In this document: in pieces, positions 20,608-31,240 of the stretch
How the letters are laid out: each line of letters opens with the position of its first letter
Numbering within the stretch: position 1 is the stretch's first letter
Source: Falciphora oryzae
Taxonomy: Eukaryota; Ascomycota; Sordariomycetes; Magnaporthales; Magnaporthaceae
Length of the DNA stretch: 64,000 nt
Assembly (NCBI GenBank): GCA_000733355.1
Contig: JNVV01000005.1
Span: forward strand, 1,285,311 to 1,349,310
Reading direction: 5' to 3'
The notes under the pieces: model-generated
Database searches by the model: none
Seen by the model: only the letters and a program-made list of their open reading frames with translations
What the model was told of the DNA's origin: nothing
Position numbers and translations under genes: made by a program

Positions 20608-22017
20608 ATGGATCCGATCAAGACCGGGAACATGCGTTGGGGCATGAAGACCGCGTGCCGAGGCCTCCTCCTGGCCGCCCTTGCCGGCGCCCCAAGCTTC
20701 GCCAGGGCGGACAATCCCATTGTGCAGACACGGTTCACAGCCGACCCGGCCCCAATGGTTTACAAGGACCGCCTCTACGCCCTCACCAGCCATGACAACG
20801 ACGGCGCGACCTGGTTCAACATGACGGACTGGCGCCTGTACTCGACCGACGACATGGCCAACTGGCAAGACCACGGCAGCCCCGCCGGCCTCACCACCTT
20901 CCAGTGGGCCTCCAAGGACGCCTGGGCTCCTCAAGCTGTCGAGAGGAACGGGAAGTTCTACCTCTACGTTCCCATCCAGCCCCGTGCCGGCGGCGGCATG
21001 GCCATAGGCGTCGCCGTGGCCGACAAGATCGAGGGCCCCTACAGGGATGCACTCGGCCGCCCCCTGGTCCAGAACAGCGAGATCGACCCGACCGTATTCA
21101 TCGACGACGACGGCCAGGCCTACCTCTACTGGGGCAACCCGAACTTGTGGTACGTCAAGCTGAACCCGGACATGATCTCGTTCCAGGGCCAGCCCGTCCG
21201 GGTCCAGTTCACGACCCAAAGCTTCGGCCAGCGCCGCGCCGGGCTCGAGGACGCGAAGCGCCCGACGGCGTACGAGGAAGGACCGTGGCTGTATAAGCGC
21301 AACGGCGTCTACTACATGGTATACGCGGCCAACTGCTGCAGCGAGGACATCCGCTACGCCACCGCCCCAACCGCCACGGGGCCCTGGACGTACCGAGGAC
21401 TGGTTATGGCGACTGAGGGCGGCAGCTTCACCAACCACCCGGCCGTGACGCACTACAAGAACAACGCCTACTTCTTCTACCACAATGGCGCCCTCCCCGG
21501 GGGCGGCGGCTTCGCCCGCTCCGTCGCCGTCGAGCGCTTCGACTACGGCGCCGACGGCTCCATCCCCACCATGCGCATGAGCAAGGCCGGGGCGCCGCAG
21601 CTCAAGGAGTTCGACCCCTACGCGCGCCGCGAGGCCGAGACCATGGCCTTCTCGCGCGGCGTCAGCACCGAGCCGTGCTCCGAGGGCGGCTTCAACGTCA
21701 ACAACATCAACAACGGCGACTACATCAAGGTCGCCGGCGTCGCGTTCGGCGCCGCCCCCGGGGCCAAGACGTTCACGGCCCGCGTCGCGGCGGGCGGCAA
21801 CGCGCAGGGCGCAAAGATCGAGCTGCGCCTGGGCGGCGAGTCTGGCACCCTCGCCGGCTCATGCAACGTTCCCGGCAGCACCGGCGGGTGGCAGTCCTGG
21901 GCCACGGTGACTTGCAACGTCAGCGGGGCTGCGGGCACCAAGGACCTGTTCTTCAAGTTCGTTGGCAACGGCTCGGGGTACCTGTTCAACATCAACTGGT
22001 GGCAATTCTCCATGTAG
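20608..22017 (+). CDS. secreted GH43 glycoside hydrolase with C-terminal CBM6
   Basis: Predicted extracellular arabinofuranosidase / arabinoxylan arabinofuranohydrolase or xylosidase-type enzyme acting on plant hemicellulose; 469 aa, no intron. Signal peptide near the N-terminus (KTACRGLLLAALAGAPSFARA, start possible at 20608, 20632 or 20644). The GH43 five-blade propeller spans about residues 36-320. The catalytic triad is visible: general base Asp46 in FTADPAP, pKa-modulating Asp160 in SEIDPTVF, and general acid Glu224 in YEEGPW. From about residue 335 a CBM6-type beta-sandwich follows (REAETMAFSRG, NNGDYIKVAGVAFG, WATVTCNVSGAAGTKDLFF, FNINWWQF), a module that binds xylan or related glucans. 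Coding GC is very high, as in thermophilic Sordariales. Substrate assignment within GH43 is by resemblance, not certain. Confidence 0.9.
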   Translation: MDPIKTGNMRWGMKTACRGLLLAALAGAPSFARADNPIVQTRFTADPAPMVYKDRLYALTSHDNDGATWFNMTDWRLYSTDDMANWQDHGSPAGLTTFQWASKDAWAPQAVERNGKFYLYVPIQPRAGGGMAIGVAVADKIEGPYRDALGRPLVQNSEIDPTVFIDDDGQAYLYWGNPNLWYVKLNPDMISFQGQPVRVQFTTQSFGQRRAGLEDAKRPTAYEEGPWLYKRNGVYYMVYAANCCSEDIRYATAPTATGPWTYRGLVMATEGGSFTNHPAVTHYKNNAYFFYHNGALPGGGGFARSVAVERFDYGADGSIPTMRMSKAGAPQLKEFDPYARREAETMAFSRGVSTEPCSEGGFNVNNINNGDYIKVAGVAFGAAPGAKTFTARVAAGGNAQGAKIELRLGGESGTLAGSCNVPGSTGGWQSWATVTCNVSGAAGTKDLFFKFVGNGSGYLFNINWWQFSM

Positions 22018-22469
22018 GGTGGTACGTGTGATCAGGGCCTGGTACCAGCTGCGTCCCCTCCCCTGCCCACCCATCAACAACCCCGCCTCAGCCACATCGA
22101 TAGAGCCCTGGCATGGCCTTTTGCCTAGTCTGTAGCCTAGAACCCCTGAGTCAAGTTCGCGGACCTTTTCTCGCTTCCTTGCTCCAGTGCACAATACTTC
22201 ACGGCCATTATAGCCTTGGGTCCTGGGCCTGATGTGCTGCACTCGGGGAGCATGAAGAGGGCAGAACCGCCGGTACTCGTATTGTATCTGATCAAAAGTT
22301 GTGATTTCTAAGCTCAAAGTATTTCCCATTCACTGCAAGAAGGCATACGTAGACCCGCCCACTTCAGAAGACATGTTACCCGAGCTAGCCTTCGTCCTTA
22401 TCCTCTAAACATCAGACACGTCCGTCATTCTCCCAATAAGCAAACACAAACTGTCCACAGGGGGCTGGC
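22018..22469. other. convergent intergenic region, no gene
   Basis: The GH43 gene and the SDR gene converge here; 452 bp with 3' UTR-like sequence only. Confidence 0.5.
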
Positions 22470-23432
22470 TCAACTGACCTCGCACGGCGCAAGCGAGTGT
22501 TCCATGGGCCCTTCAGCTAGCCAAATGCGGCTGCAGCTCCTTCTGCGTCCAGTCCCACAGCACATTCCTCTCTTCTCGTCCTTGCTCAGCTTGGACCCCT
22601 TCCCGCCCACGCCGACGGGGTGGTAGTACGCCCCGGACTCGACCTCCTTGGCGGCCGCGGCCCACAGCGAGTTGTGCACGCCCTTCTCGACGGGAGTCAG
22701 GAAGTTGCGCGCCAGGTTGAACACACCCCTGAGCAGCGGGCCCGACCCCTCCACCATGGGCGCCTGCAGCCCCGTCTTGATGATGCCCGGGTGGATGCTG
22801 ACGACGCGCAGCTCCGGGTTCCGCGCCGCCAGCGCCGCCGCGTAGTGGATGTTGGCCAGCTTGGAGACGCCGTACCGCCCGCGCGTCGGCGTGGCCGCCA
22901 TGGTGGCGCGCAGCTCGTCAAGCCTGTACGTGCCGGCGGGCGCGCTGGACTCGAGGTCCGACGACAGGGAGACGACGCGGGCGCCGGCCGTCCGCTTGAG
23001 CGTCGGGAGGAGCAGCTGCGTCAGGAGCGCGTGGCCCATGTGGTTGGTGCCGAACTGCAGCTCGTAGCCGTCCTCGGTCAGGCCCTCAGGCGTGCACATG
23101 ATGCCGGCGTTGTTGACGAGGATGTCGAGGCGGCCCGAGGCGGCGGCGAAGGCGAGCGCGGCGGCCTTGACGCTGGCGAAGGAGGCGAGGTCGAGCTGCA
23201 GCGCGGTGATGGGCGTGCGGGCGGCCTCGGGGCTGGACGACTGGACGTCCCGGATCGCCTCCTCCGCCTTGGCCAGCGAGCGGGAGGCGAGGAAGATGCG
23301 CGCTGGGCCGTGCTTGGCGAACTGGCGGACCGTCTCGAGGCCGAGGCCGTTGTTGCCGCCCGTCACCAGGATGACTTTGCCCTGGAGGTCGGGAACGTCA
23401 TGATCGGGGTTGAAGGCCTTGCTTCTCGTCAT
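22470..23432 (-). CDS. short-chain dehydrogenase (retinol dehydrogenase/WWOX-like), C-terminus frameshifted
   Basis: Classical SDR oxidoreductase, NAD(P)-dependent; substrate unknown. Visible motifs: cofactor-binding TGGNNGLG (residues 24-31), LVNNAGIM, catalytic Ser region VVSLSSD, catalytic YGVSK (YxxxK) and IHPGIIKTG. Single exon, 320 aa as it reads. After SKLSKDEK the family usually ends in a short tail of the type LWxWTQKELQPHL. Here those residues (VLWDWTQKELQPHLAS) occur one frame over, ending at a stop at 22513-22515, while the annotated frame runs on through 30-odd unrelated residues to 22470. So a single-base indel lies near 22572, either real or an assembly error. The active site is intact, so activity may survive. 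Confidence 0.88.
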   Translation of the reverse strand: MTRSKAFNPDHDVPDLQGKVILVTGGNNGLGLETVRQFAKHGPARIFLASRSLAKAEEAIRDVQSSSPEAARTPITALQLDLASFASVKAAALAFAAASGRLDILVNNAGIMCTPEGLTEDGYELQFGTNHMGHALLTQLLLPTLKRTAGARVVSLSSDLESSAPAGTYRLDELRATMAATPTRGRYGVSKLANIHYAAALAARNPELRVVSIHPGIIKTGLQAPMVEGSGPLLRGVFNLARNFLTPVEKGVHNSLWAAAAKEVESGAYYHPVGVGGKGSKLSKDEKRGMCCGTGRRRSCSRIWLAEGPMEHSLAPCEVS

Positions 23433-23864
23433 TGTGTGGTTTTGAGGCGCGGTTGAAATGGAAAGTGAACTTAGTGTTACGGAATGCTTGACATTCAATA
23501 AAGAAAGATGGAAGGTTTCAGGTCTGGTTCGGTATATGTACCAAGGCCAAGGCGACAGTTAGGGTGGAATGGGTTGTCAGATTGTTTTCCTGTTCAATCC
23601 TAGCGTGTCCGGATGCGGAATCTAATTGCAACTTGTGCTAGGCTCGCGCACCTAGATCCAGCTAGCAAAGCCACGTCGCGAACTTCCGGGCCACAAAGAA
23701 TGCCGCACAACCCCTGGGAAGAAAAAAAAACACCAACCCCCTCCCTCTGATTAGCCAGAATCCCGCTCACTGCTCACTGCCGGCCCCCGTCTTCTCAAGC
23801 CCAGCCGGCCATCGAGGAATCGTCGCCTGGACCGGGGTCGGGCGCCGCGGGACCAGCTGAGTGT
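23433..23864. other. intergenic, no gene
   Basis: 432 bp upstream of the SDR gene; nothing beyond promoter-like sequence and an A9 tract near 23723. Confidence 0.5.
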
Positions 23865-24264
23865 CTATGCCGTCATGTTGATTAGCCAACTGCGGAAAGG
23901 TTAAACGCCCGGAGGGAATGCAGGCAATGACGAGCGAGCCAACCTACCGGCCCTCGAACTCTTGACAGACTTCCTCTTCAGTGATGCCGTCGGGATAGGC
24001 AAAGGGGACGCCGTGATACGGGCAGACAAAATCCCCATCCCGTGCCTTCATGCCCGGAAACTTTGCTCGAAGAAACGCGCACCACTCGGCGCAGATCTCC
24101 GTCAGAGAAGACCGATCTATCAGCTCAACGACTTCGTCGTCTGGCTGCTCCCGGTTGGCATTTTGGAAGCCCCTAGGGGGAGGCGCGGGAGGGTTGTGGC
24201 CCGGTTGGGATTTGCCAACGCCGCTGGTGGCCTGGCTCGTTGTCTCGTTGGTGGTGCCTGCCAT
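23865..24264 (-). CDS. small hypothetical protein, 113 aa, 2 exons
   Basis: Exons 24264-23948 and 23889-23865 (minus strand) with a 58-bp intron GTAGGT...CGCAG. The join adds WLINMTA and stop after QEFEGR. The N-terminal half is Thr/Pro/Asn-rich and probably disordered. The C-terminal half is compact: DDEVVELIDRSSLTEICAEW, then FLRAKFPGMKARDGDFVCPY, then HGVPFAYPDGITEEEV, with three Cys and one His that could bind metal (CAEWC, CPYHG). I do not recognise the family. Start chosen as the first in-frame ATG (GCCATGG context). The frame is open further upstream without ATG, so an upstream exon is possible. Confidence 0.5.
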
Positions 24265-25242
24265 GGCGTTGTCCGCAGTGTTTTCCGTGGGACCGTTGGT
24301 GGTATTTGCTATGGTATCAGGAGATATTGGTTGATGGTGTGCTGGATGTTCGACGGTTTTGCTGCGGGGTTTTCCTGAGGTTCCACTGAATTTTTTCTTT
24401 CCCCTTCCCTCCTTCCCAAACTGCTTCGACCGGCGCTTCCAGCCGCTTAGGACACATAACCCACCCCGCCCCCCAAGCCACTTCCCGGAACGAGAGCTCC
24501 TTAACTGCCTCTGAGGGTTGACGACTCGGAGAAAACAAGACAATCATGTTGGGTGTTTAGCAGCCAGCTAAAACCCATTCCCTTGAGTGCCAGAGTGCGG
24601 ATCTTCCCTGGCAGCTAAACACGTGGTTCTATCAAGGGTGAATTCAAGGATCCTTTTCGCATGTCAGCATCCTTGCACTGCCGTCTAACGGTACTTGGAG
24701 GGATATACCGAGTAGAATGTAATTATATGGTCCGGTTGTCCTATGTCATGTTGCCGCTTGGTACCTACTGGAATCTCTGGATGAGAGATAATCATACAAG
24801 GGACCACTTAACATTGGCAACCACTGGGAGTTATGCTCTTTTGGAAGCTGTTTTGTTCAAACTCTAAGCTATCCTAAACTCTATATATTTGTTACAAGCT
24901 AACCTGTCGGTAGGAGCTTCTCTCCTGTGTGCGCGGAGATCTCCGTAGTTGGCGCACAGCGATCACCATCTTGTTGGGAGGAATCGTCTCTATTGTGTGC
25001 ACACAGGGGGAGGAGAGCTATCTGCCTACAGGTGGGCGATTGAGCCCCTTTTTTCGGGTATCCAAAGGGCGGGCCCTCCGGCCCCGTAGATCCCGGAGGC
25101 CACAAAGGCCTCTAAATTCCTTACGTGCATGCGCCGGAATAACGATCCGACATAACCTATTTACATCTACCTAGTCGCAAACCCAATCCTTTGGGCTCCA
25201 TTTTACTCAACACGCTTTTAACCGCAGTGCTTGCGAGCCTAT
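24265..25242. other. intergenic, no gene recognised
   Basis: Short frames only. Moderately AT-rich around 24640-24900. Confidence 0.5.
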
Positions 25243-27010
25243 TTATTTGGATGACGACTCGTCCACGACGCCCTCGACGTGGTCCGCCTTTTGTTTCTTC
25301 TCGAACTCCTGCGGCATGCCGATGGGGCGGGTCTTTGCGTACTTGACGGTGGCCCAGGCCGAGGGCGAGTCGCGGAACATGAGGTTGATCTCCTCCAGGT
25401 TGCGGCCCATGGTCTCGGGGAACAGGAAGTAGACGGAGAGGGGGATGCAGGCCGCGATGACGGCGTACACGATGTAGTACCGGGAGCCGATGGTGGAGAT
25501 GGCCACGGGGGTGATCATGACGACGACAAAGTTCCTGAAAGGATGGGCTTCGTTAGTGTATCCGACAGGGGGGGCAAGAGTGCGGGCCTGCAGGGGTGGA
25601 GGGAGGGGCTGTACGTACCACAGCCAGTGGTTGGCCGTCGAGATGCTGGACATGACCATGCGGAGGCGGACGGGGGCGACCTCGGTGCAGTACAGGAAGT
25701 TTGCGCCGAGGAAGCCGATGGGCACAAAGGTGTTGAAGAGGTAGATGAAACAGCCGGCGCTGATCATGGCGGCCCGGTTCTCCCCGGGGAACGAGGTGGC
25801 GATAGCAAGCGCAATCATGCAGGCGGCCATTCCCGCGCCCGAGATTATGAAGCACACGCGGCGGCCGAAGCGGTCGATGCAGAAAAAGGCTAGGAACGAC
25901 GACAAGAACTTCCAGGTCAGGGCCCCGCCGGTCAGGACGCGCGACAGCTCGGGGCTCATGCCGAGGTTGTCCTGGAACAGGATGGTGGCGTAGACGCTGA
26001 CGAGGTTGGTGCCCGACATCTGCTGGAAGAACTGCAGCAGGATGCAGAGGCCGAAGCGGTACAGCAGCTTGTCCTCGTTCTTGGGGTTGAGCATCTCGGA
26101 TAGCTTGGCGTCGTTGCCGGTGGTCTCCTCGAGCGAGAGCTCGATGCCCGAGAGCTCGGCCTGCACCTCGATCGAGTCCTGGGGGAGGGCGCGCAGGACG
26201 GACAGGACGGCGCGGGCCTCCGAGTTGCGGTTCTTGGCCACCAGCCAACGCGGGCTCTCGGGAAAGAGGTAGACGGAGCCGCTCAGAATCAGGGAGAACA
26301 GGATGGCGATGGCGATGGGCGGGCGCCAGGTGACGGGGCTGTCGCCGAACTGGAAGAATCCGAACTGCAAGAGGGTTTTCCATTTAGCATGCGCTGGGTT
26401 GGTTGGCCCGAGCAGGTGGGCTTCAGGGGCAAGGGAAGTGGCAGCGCTGCGGCGGTTGAACACTCACGTTGATCCAGCTCTCAAGGACGAAACCCAGGCA
26501 GATGAAGAGGCCGTCCAGCACGACGTGGCGTCCGCGGTTCTTGGCACCGCTGGTCTCGCTCTGCCAGACGGGCACGATGGAGCTCAGCTGGCCGACGCCG
26601 AAGCCGACGATGACGCGGCCGACGATGAGCTGGGCGAGCCCAAAGGCGGAGCACTCGAGGACCTCGCCGACGAGGGTGCAGATGCCGGAGAAGAAGATGA
26701 CGTGGCGGCGGCCGAACTTGTCGCCGGTGTAGGAGCACGAGAGCGAGCCGAAGAGGGCGCCGATGACAAAGGTGGCGACGACGAAGCCCTTGAGCGTCGA
26801 CACGGCCGGGTCCTTGTTGCGGGCGGTGTCGATCTCGGGGAACGTCCGCATCCAGTCCTTCAGCCCGATCAGGCCGCCGAGCCCGGCCTGGTTGTAGCCG
26901 AAGAGGATGAAGGACGGCGCGACGATCAGCGTCATCTGGAGCACCGCCAGACGGTGGCCCGTCAGGCCACCGAAGTAGCTCTTGCTCACGCTGCTCGTAT
27001 CGACGGTCAT
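25243..27010 (-). CDS. MFS sugar transporter, 526 aa, 3 exons
   Basis: Plasma-membrane sugar:proton symporter of the SP family with 12 predicted membrane spans. Exons 27010-26468, 26364-25619, 25534-25243 (minus strand); introns of 103 bp (GTGAGT...GCAG) and 84 bp (GTACGT...TCAG), all in frame. Family motifs: FGYNQAGLGGL in TM1, DKFGRR after TM2, GRVIVGFGVG in TM4, PESPRWL after TM6, QQMSGTN in TM7, DRFGRR after TM8 and PETMGRNLEEI after TM12. The TM7 segment and the PETxGR motif are as in fungal hexose, lactose or quinate-type permeases; the exact sugar cannot be inferred. It ends in a short cytosolic tail rich in Lys/Glu/Ser. Confidence 0.92.
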
Positions 27011-29121
27011 CTTGGCTACGGGCTACCTCGAGTACGGCACGCGTCTAGGGGTCCAGTCTTGTTCGCGACTGGCAGTGTAAAGGAGGTCGAAGAAGAGCGG
27101 CCTAGGACGTGGGGAGGCCCTGGATCAGCTTTGGCTCGGGGCGGCCCTGCCCTTTATACGAAGCTTTGCCACTTCGACCCTGCGACGATTTTTTCCTCGG
27201 CCCCAGAAAACATATCTCGACAAGCTCCGCACCCGGCCGGGGAACAGGAGCTTTGGGGAGGCCCCAAGCCCCCCGCGGGGTGGGACCATGTTGCCGCAGT
27301 AGCCTCCGCGGAGTCGGTGGTTGGGGACTCGGGGTACAGGGACAGGCAAAGGTCAAGGTTCGTCGTCGAGGGCCACGAGGGGGAAGGGAGGGAAAGTGTT
27401 TATCCGCGAGGGTGAACCTTGGCGAGGGCGGTGGTCCTGGTGTCCGCGGGGGGGCGGCTTAAGCCTTGATCCTGTGGCGGAGGATATCAGCCGAATCAGT
27501 TGACCGCCACGAGGTGGCAGCCTCCCTGTCGAGAATGACGAGGCGGGACTACCACCACGGTCAGGCCCATCGTTGATGGCAGAAGGCCAAGGATGGCTCC
27601 CGTAACGCGGCTGCCGGCCGCGTCTCTGGGCACCAAGACGGCAATCGGGTGGACCGCGGGCCCACAGGCTCGTTACGGATTTTTTTCGTATGCTTGTCGC
27701 TGACAAGCAATTTCCAAGCAACGGCAAGAGTTCGGCACGCAGCGTGACACCGGGAATGACTCGGCCGACGGCACGCTGTTTTTGTAAATCGCTGGGTTCA
27801 AGGGCCGAATCAGGGCTGCAAATAGCACTCTAAGCCTCGAGGCAGCTCGTCAAATCTTTCGGTGGTCATGTGCTGAGCGGCGATACCGCCAATTTTATCG
27901 GGACGGTCGATGTGGTCGATATGGTCCCTCGCCGCCTGGCATGGATGTAGGAGTCACGTAGGCCCAGACGAATCAGAAATAGACTGGCCTTGTTTTGCGC
28001 CTGGGATTACCCTAAACTTATGTCACTGGGTGATTTTTATTATGCCGGCTCGAGATACCATGTTTATCAGCCCACGCCTGGACGCGCCGTGATGGCCAGC
28101 CAGGATCGAACTTGGCCTGCAGGTTCCTGCAGGTGCAACGCGCGAGTCCGTGGGTACCAGCCATTTTGGCGCAGCGAATCCACAACGAGCTGCCTGTGCT
28201 AGGACCCTTGCCCTGCCGGCACAGGGGCCGCCCTGGCTGCTCGGGGCCACACATGATTGCATCGACGCAGCGGATTGGAGCTCGTGGGCCATGTAAAAGC
28301 CTGCAGTGGGCACCACGATAACGATGGATCAACGATGGGATAAGTTGGGTGGGGTGAACGGCCCTTTTCGCAACCTTTTGATGCCTATTCCCCGGAACTG
28401 GTTCTCGGTCGACGAGTAAAACAGGGTTCAGCTTTCAGGCCACCCAGGGGCGCCTTCGAGTCTCATAGACAGCCAGCGAAGTATATAACAGAAGCCTAAT
28501 TCCTCCCTCCTTGTTGTCCGTTCTGGCCTTTCGGCAGAGAACGTTCGCCAAGAACGGCGGACCTCGCGCGGTCTTGGCGACCCGCCGTCCTACCCACACG
28601 TCACGCAAGACCGCCCTAGCGGCATTCTCCGAACATCCTTGATAAGTCCGACGGCCGACACTTCCTCCATTCGGGCTCACGACACTCGATGTGGCGAGAT
28701 GGGGACATCTGTCGGGGACATTTGTCGGCTGGGCCTTGGCCACGATCATCGATGTATCGATTATCAGCAACATACTTCTAGTAACTGTGGTGCCGTTAGG
28801 TTATATCATCTGTAACACAAGGAGCGCGAGCGGCAAAGAAAGATCGATGAAGCAGGTCGGTATGTTGTCAAGGGAGACGGTAGCACCCTTTGACATCTCG
28901 CTTATTCCTTCCGGGAGACGGAAGGGCGAATGCTGCGCTCGTCGTCTTTTGACGCCGATGTCGCGAGGTTATGTTCCCCTCAAGTAAGGTAGAAAGACCA
29001 TTTATTAGGTGGGGACTGGAGGGACGTCATCCCATTCTATGGAGTAATGATGCATTCGTTGCACATATCACGCCAGATCTCCCCTGGCATGCTCAGCCAA
29101 TCTGTCGAACGTCTTGCGAGC
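27011..29121. other. 2.1-kb stretch without a recognisable gene
   Basis: The left part is the transporter promoter. Elsewhere there are only short frames on both strands. A GGTTCGATC-like sequence near 28100 (minus strand) resembles a tRNA T arm but no cloverleaf can be built. Confidence 0.5.
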
Positions 29122-29645
29122 TCAGTTCGATCCCGTCGGCTTCTTTGGGTCAGCTGGATTGCCCGCCTTGGCCGCCGACGAGGCTGGTGCAGAGGCCGGG
29201 GAGTCCTCGTCCACGTTGACCAGCGGCGGGGCCTCGTTGTCGTCGCCGTCGAGACAGCCATCCTTCTTGGCGTCCAAGTCCCACCCCCACACCTCCGGCC
29301 CCACGAAGGACTCAAGGAGCTCGAGTATCCGGAGTTCTCCCCTCGTGTATGGACGTTTCATTCCGCTTCCGATCGCGGCTGAGACCGGGATCGGGCCCTC
29401 TCTCCGAGGCGCCCAGACGAGGCGCGGGGGGCCGGCTGGTTCTGCTGGGGATGGTGAGCATGGAACTTGGCGGCTGTATGGCTCCTGGCACACTCTCTGT
29501 CCGGGATGACTGGCTTGAGGGCTTGAGGGAAATGGCGGACTAGACGCTTACCCTTATCCTTGCCCTTACCCGCATCGGACTTGTTCGGGGAGTCGGGAGA
29601 CATGTGGCGTCTTGTAAGGAGAGCTGCTGAACGTTGTTGGGACAT
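29122..29645 (-). CDS. small hypothetical protein, 138 aa, 2 exons
   Basis: Exons 29645-29552 and 29444-29122 (minus strand), 107-bp intron GTAAGC...CCCCAG; phase-1 join gives an open frame of 139 codons. The N-terminus is basic and Ser-rich with a GKGKDK stretch. The middle contains a short helix-like core KRPYTRGELRILELLESFVG followed by PEVWGWDLDAKKDG. The C-terminus is acidic then Ala/Pro/Lys-rich and probably disordered. Composition suggests a nuclear or intrinsically disordered regulatory protein, but no family is recognised. The helical core plus Trp pair could be a short binding motif. Confidence 0.55.
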
Positions 29646-31060
29646 CCCGTTGTCAGCAAGGCGGTGATACTCGATGCCGGGGTGACGATGCTCGCGGCTG
29701 CTCGCCTAGAAGCGCTCGGTCCAGTCCTGGTCGGCCATCACGCCGGTGGAGTTCGGAGGCAATCACTGTGGCCATGTATTGAGCAGGTCTGCCGCTTGCA
29801 GCGGGCCTGCCTACCTACCTGTATTTCTGGATAATAGTACTGAGGAAGGATATCTCTGACTGTATGCAGGTCGAGAAGCGGGCTAGAGGGGGGTGTCCTA
29901 CTTGTAGGATTTTGCCCTGGAAGTCGATGTGAGGCAAGGAGTGACCCCTCGATGGTGCGCACTCATGCAGGACGAGGCGTGCAGAGCTGGATGTGATGGC
30001 AAAATAGGCTTTCCGGCCTGGCCTTCTGGGTGTCAGTCTCCATCCAAGTTCAGGAGCGGACCGTTAGGATGCGGGCGTTGGGTGGGAGCCGTGAGACAGC
30101 AAGTGCTGCACGCTTTCTGCGGGCGTACAGTCGCCATGGCTTCCATTCCAGGGGACAATGCGGCCCAGCCTACAAGGGAAGGAGCTCCCAAGGGAAGTAC
30201 GACCTCCCGTGTCCAAAGGCCATTCCTCAAATTCCCACGGCTCAGACTTGGAAAATTCCGCAGCCGTCTTCACCTCTCTCGCCTCTCAAAGTTTCAGCCG
30301 ATAGTCCCTCTAAGAAGCCGGCGCAAGGCCGTGCGATTCGAGAAGTTATCACGAATCACCTTGGTTCGAAGCCTCCGGGGTACGTCCATCACGAATCGTC
30401 TCGTTACCTGTCCATCATCCCCGTCCAGAGCCCAGTCCTCGTCAGCAAGCACCCGCACTTGCACACAAGGCCGCAGGCCCATCAGCCAGATGTCCAAACA
30501 GCCCGTGGATTCTTTGTGCTAAAGACCCTTCGGTATCTCAGCTACCCTTCGAGAACAGCCTATTCGACACCTTCACGCCCGACTATCCCTTATAAAATTA
30601 TTATCTCAATTACTAATTACCTATTGATACCACCGCAAGGTGCGTCTCTGCCACTCCACATTTTCGAGCCTGGGCCCGTTTATCCTTTCGGCCTCCGCAT
30701 CCTGTCGAGCCCGGCGCTCCCCACCTCCCCACAATACATCGGCTTTTGCGACCAGGCGCTAACGCCACTCCTGATGGCAGTGATAAGAAACAGGTTTCTT
30801 CTTTCTACCGGGCGTGTATGCCTCCCCCGACCGCGACAGCGACCTTGAGGGAACGCAGGCCTTCCAATGCTTTATCCCCAGCACGACACAGTTTAACAAG
30901 ATTAGACTTGATCGCCCCCCCTGCCTAGGCTTGTCTAAACGCAGGCCTAAACAACACAACCTCACACCGATAAGCGCCGTCTCCTCCTCCCGCCGGACAT
31001 TTCCAGTAATTTTACACTCCGATCGGTCACTAGTGGGTAGGGGTGGGGTCGGGGAGGGGA
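29646..31060. other. no gene I can support
   Basis: Two overlapping plus-strand frames (29929-30522 and 30030-30848) are long but have no family resemblance and compete with each other; neither has splice or promoter support. Treated as non-coding here. Confidence 0.45.
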
Positions 31061-31204
31061 CAGGCACACGAGGGAAGAGACACACGAGGGGACAGGCACA
31101 CGAGGGAAGAGACACACGAGGGAAGAGACACACGAGGGAAGAGACACACGAGGGAAGAGACACACGAGGGAAGAGACACACGAGGGAAGAGACACACGAG
31201 GGAA
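31061..31204. repeat. 16-bp minisatellite, 9 units
   Basis: Nine head-to-tail copies of GAGACACACGAGGGAA (first and third units start CAGG, unit 2 ends GGGA), followed by a degenerate tail to about 31240. The period is not a multiple of three, so the repetitive peptides seen in all frames are artefacts. Confidence 0.95.
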
Positions 31205-31240
31205 CGGACACGAGTGAACAGACACAGGAAGGAACAGGCA

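Noticed and set aside
20563..21483. 306-codon minus-strand frame
   Set aside because: Antisense shadow of the GH43 gene.
26303..27415. 370-codon plus-strand frame
   Set aside because: Antisense shadow of the MFS transporter at 25243-27010.
28080..28160. tRNA-like sequence on the minus strand (TTCGATCC with flanking pairs)
   Set aside because: No D arm and no matching acceptor stem can be formed; probably chance or a very old tRNA fragment.
30030..30848. 272-codon plus-strand frame
   Set aside because: No recognisable domain and overlaps an equally plausible frame (29929-30522); composition looks non-coding.
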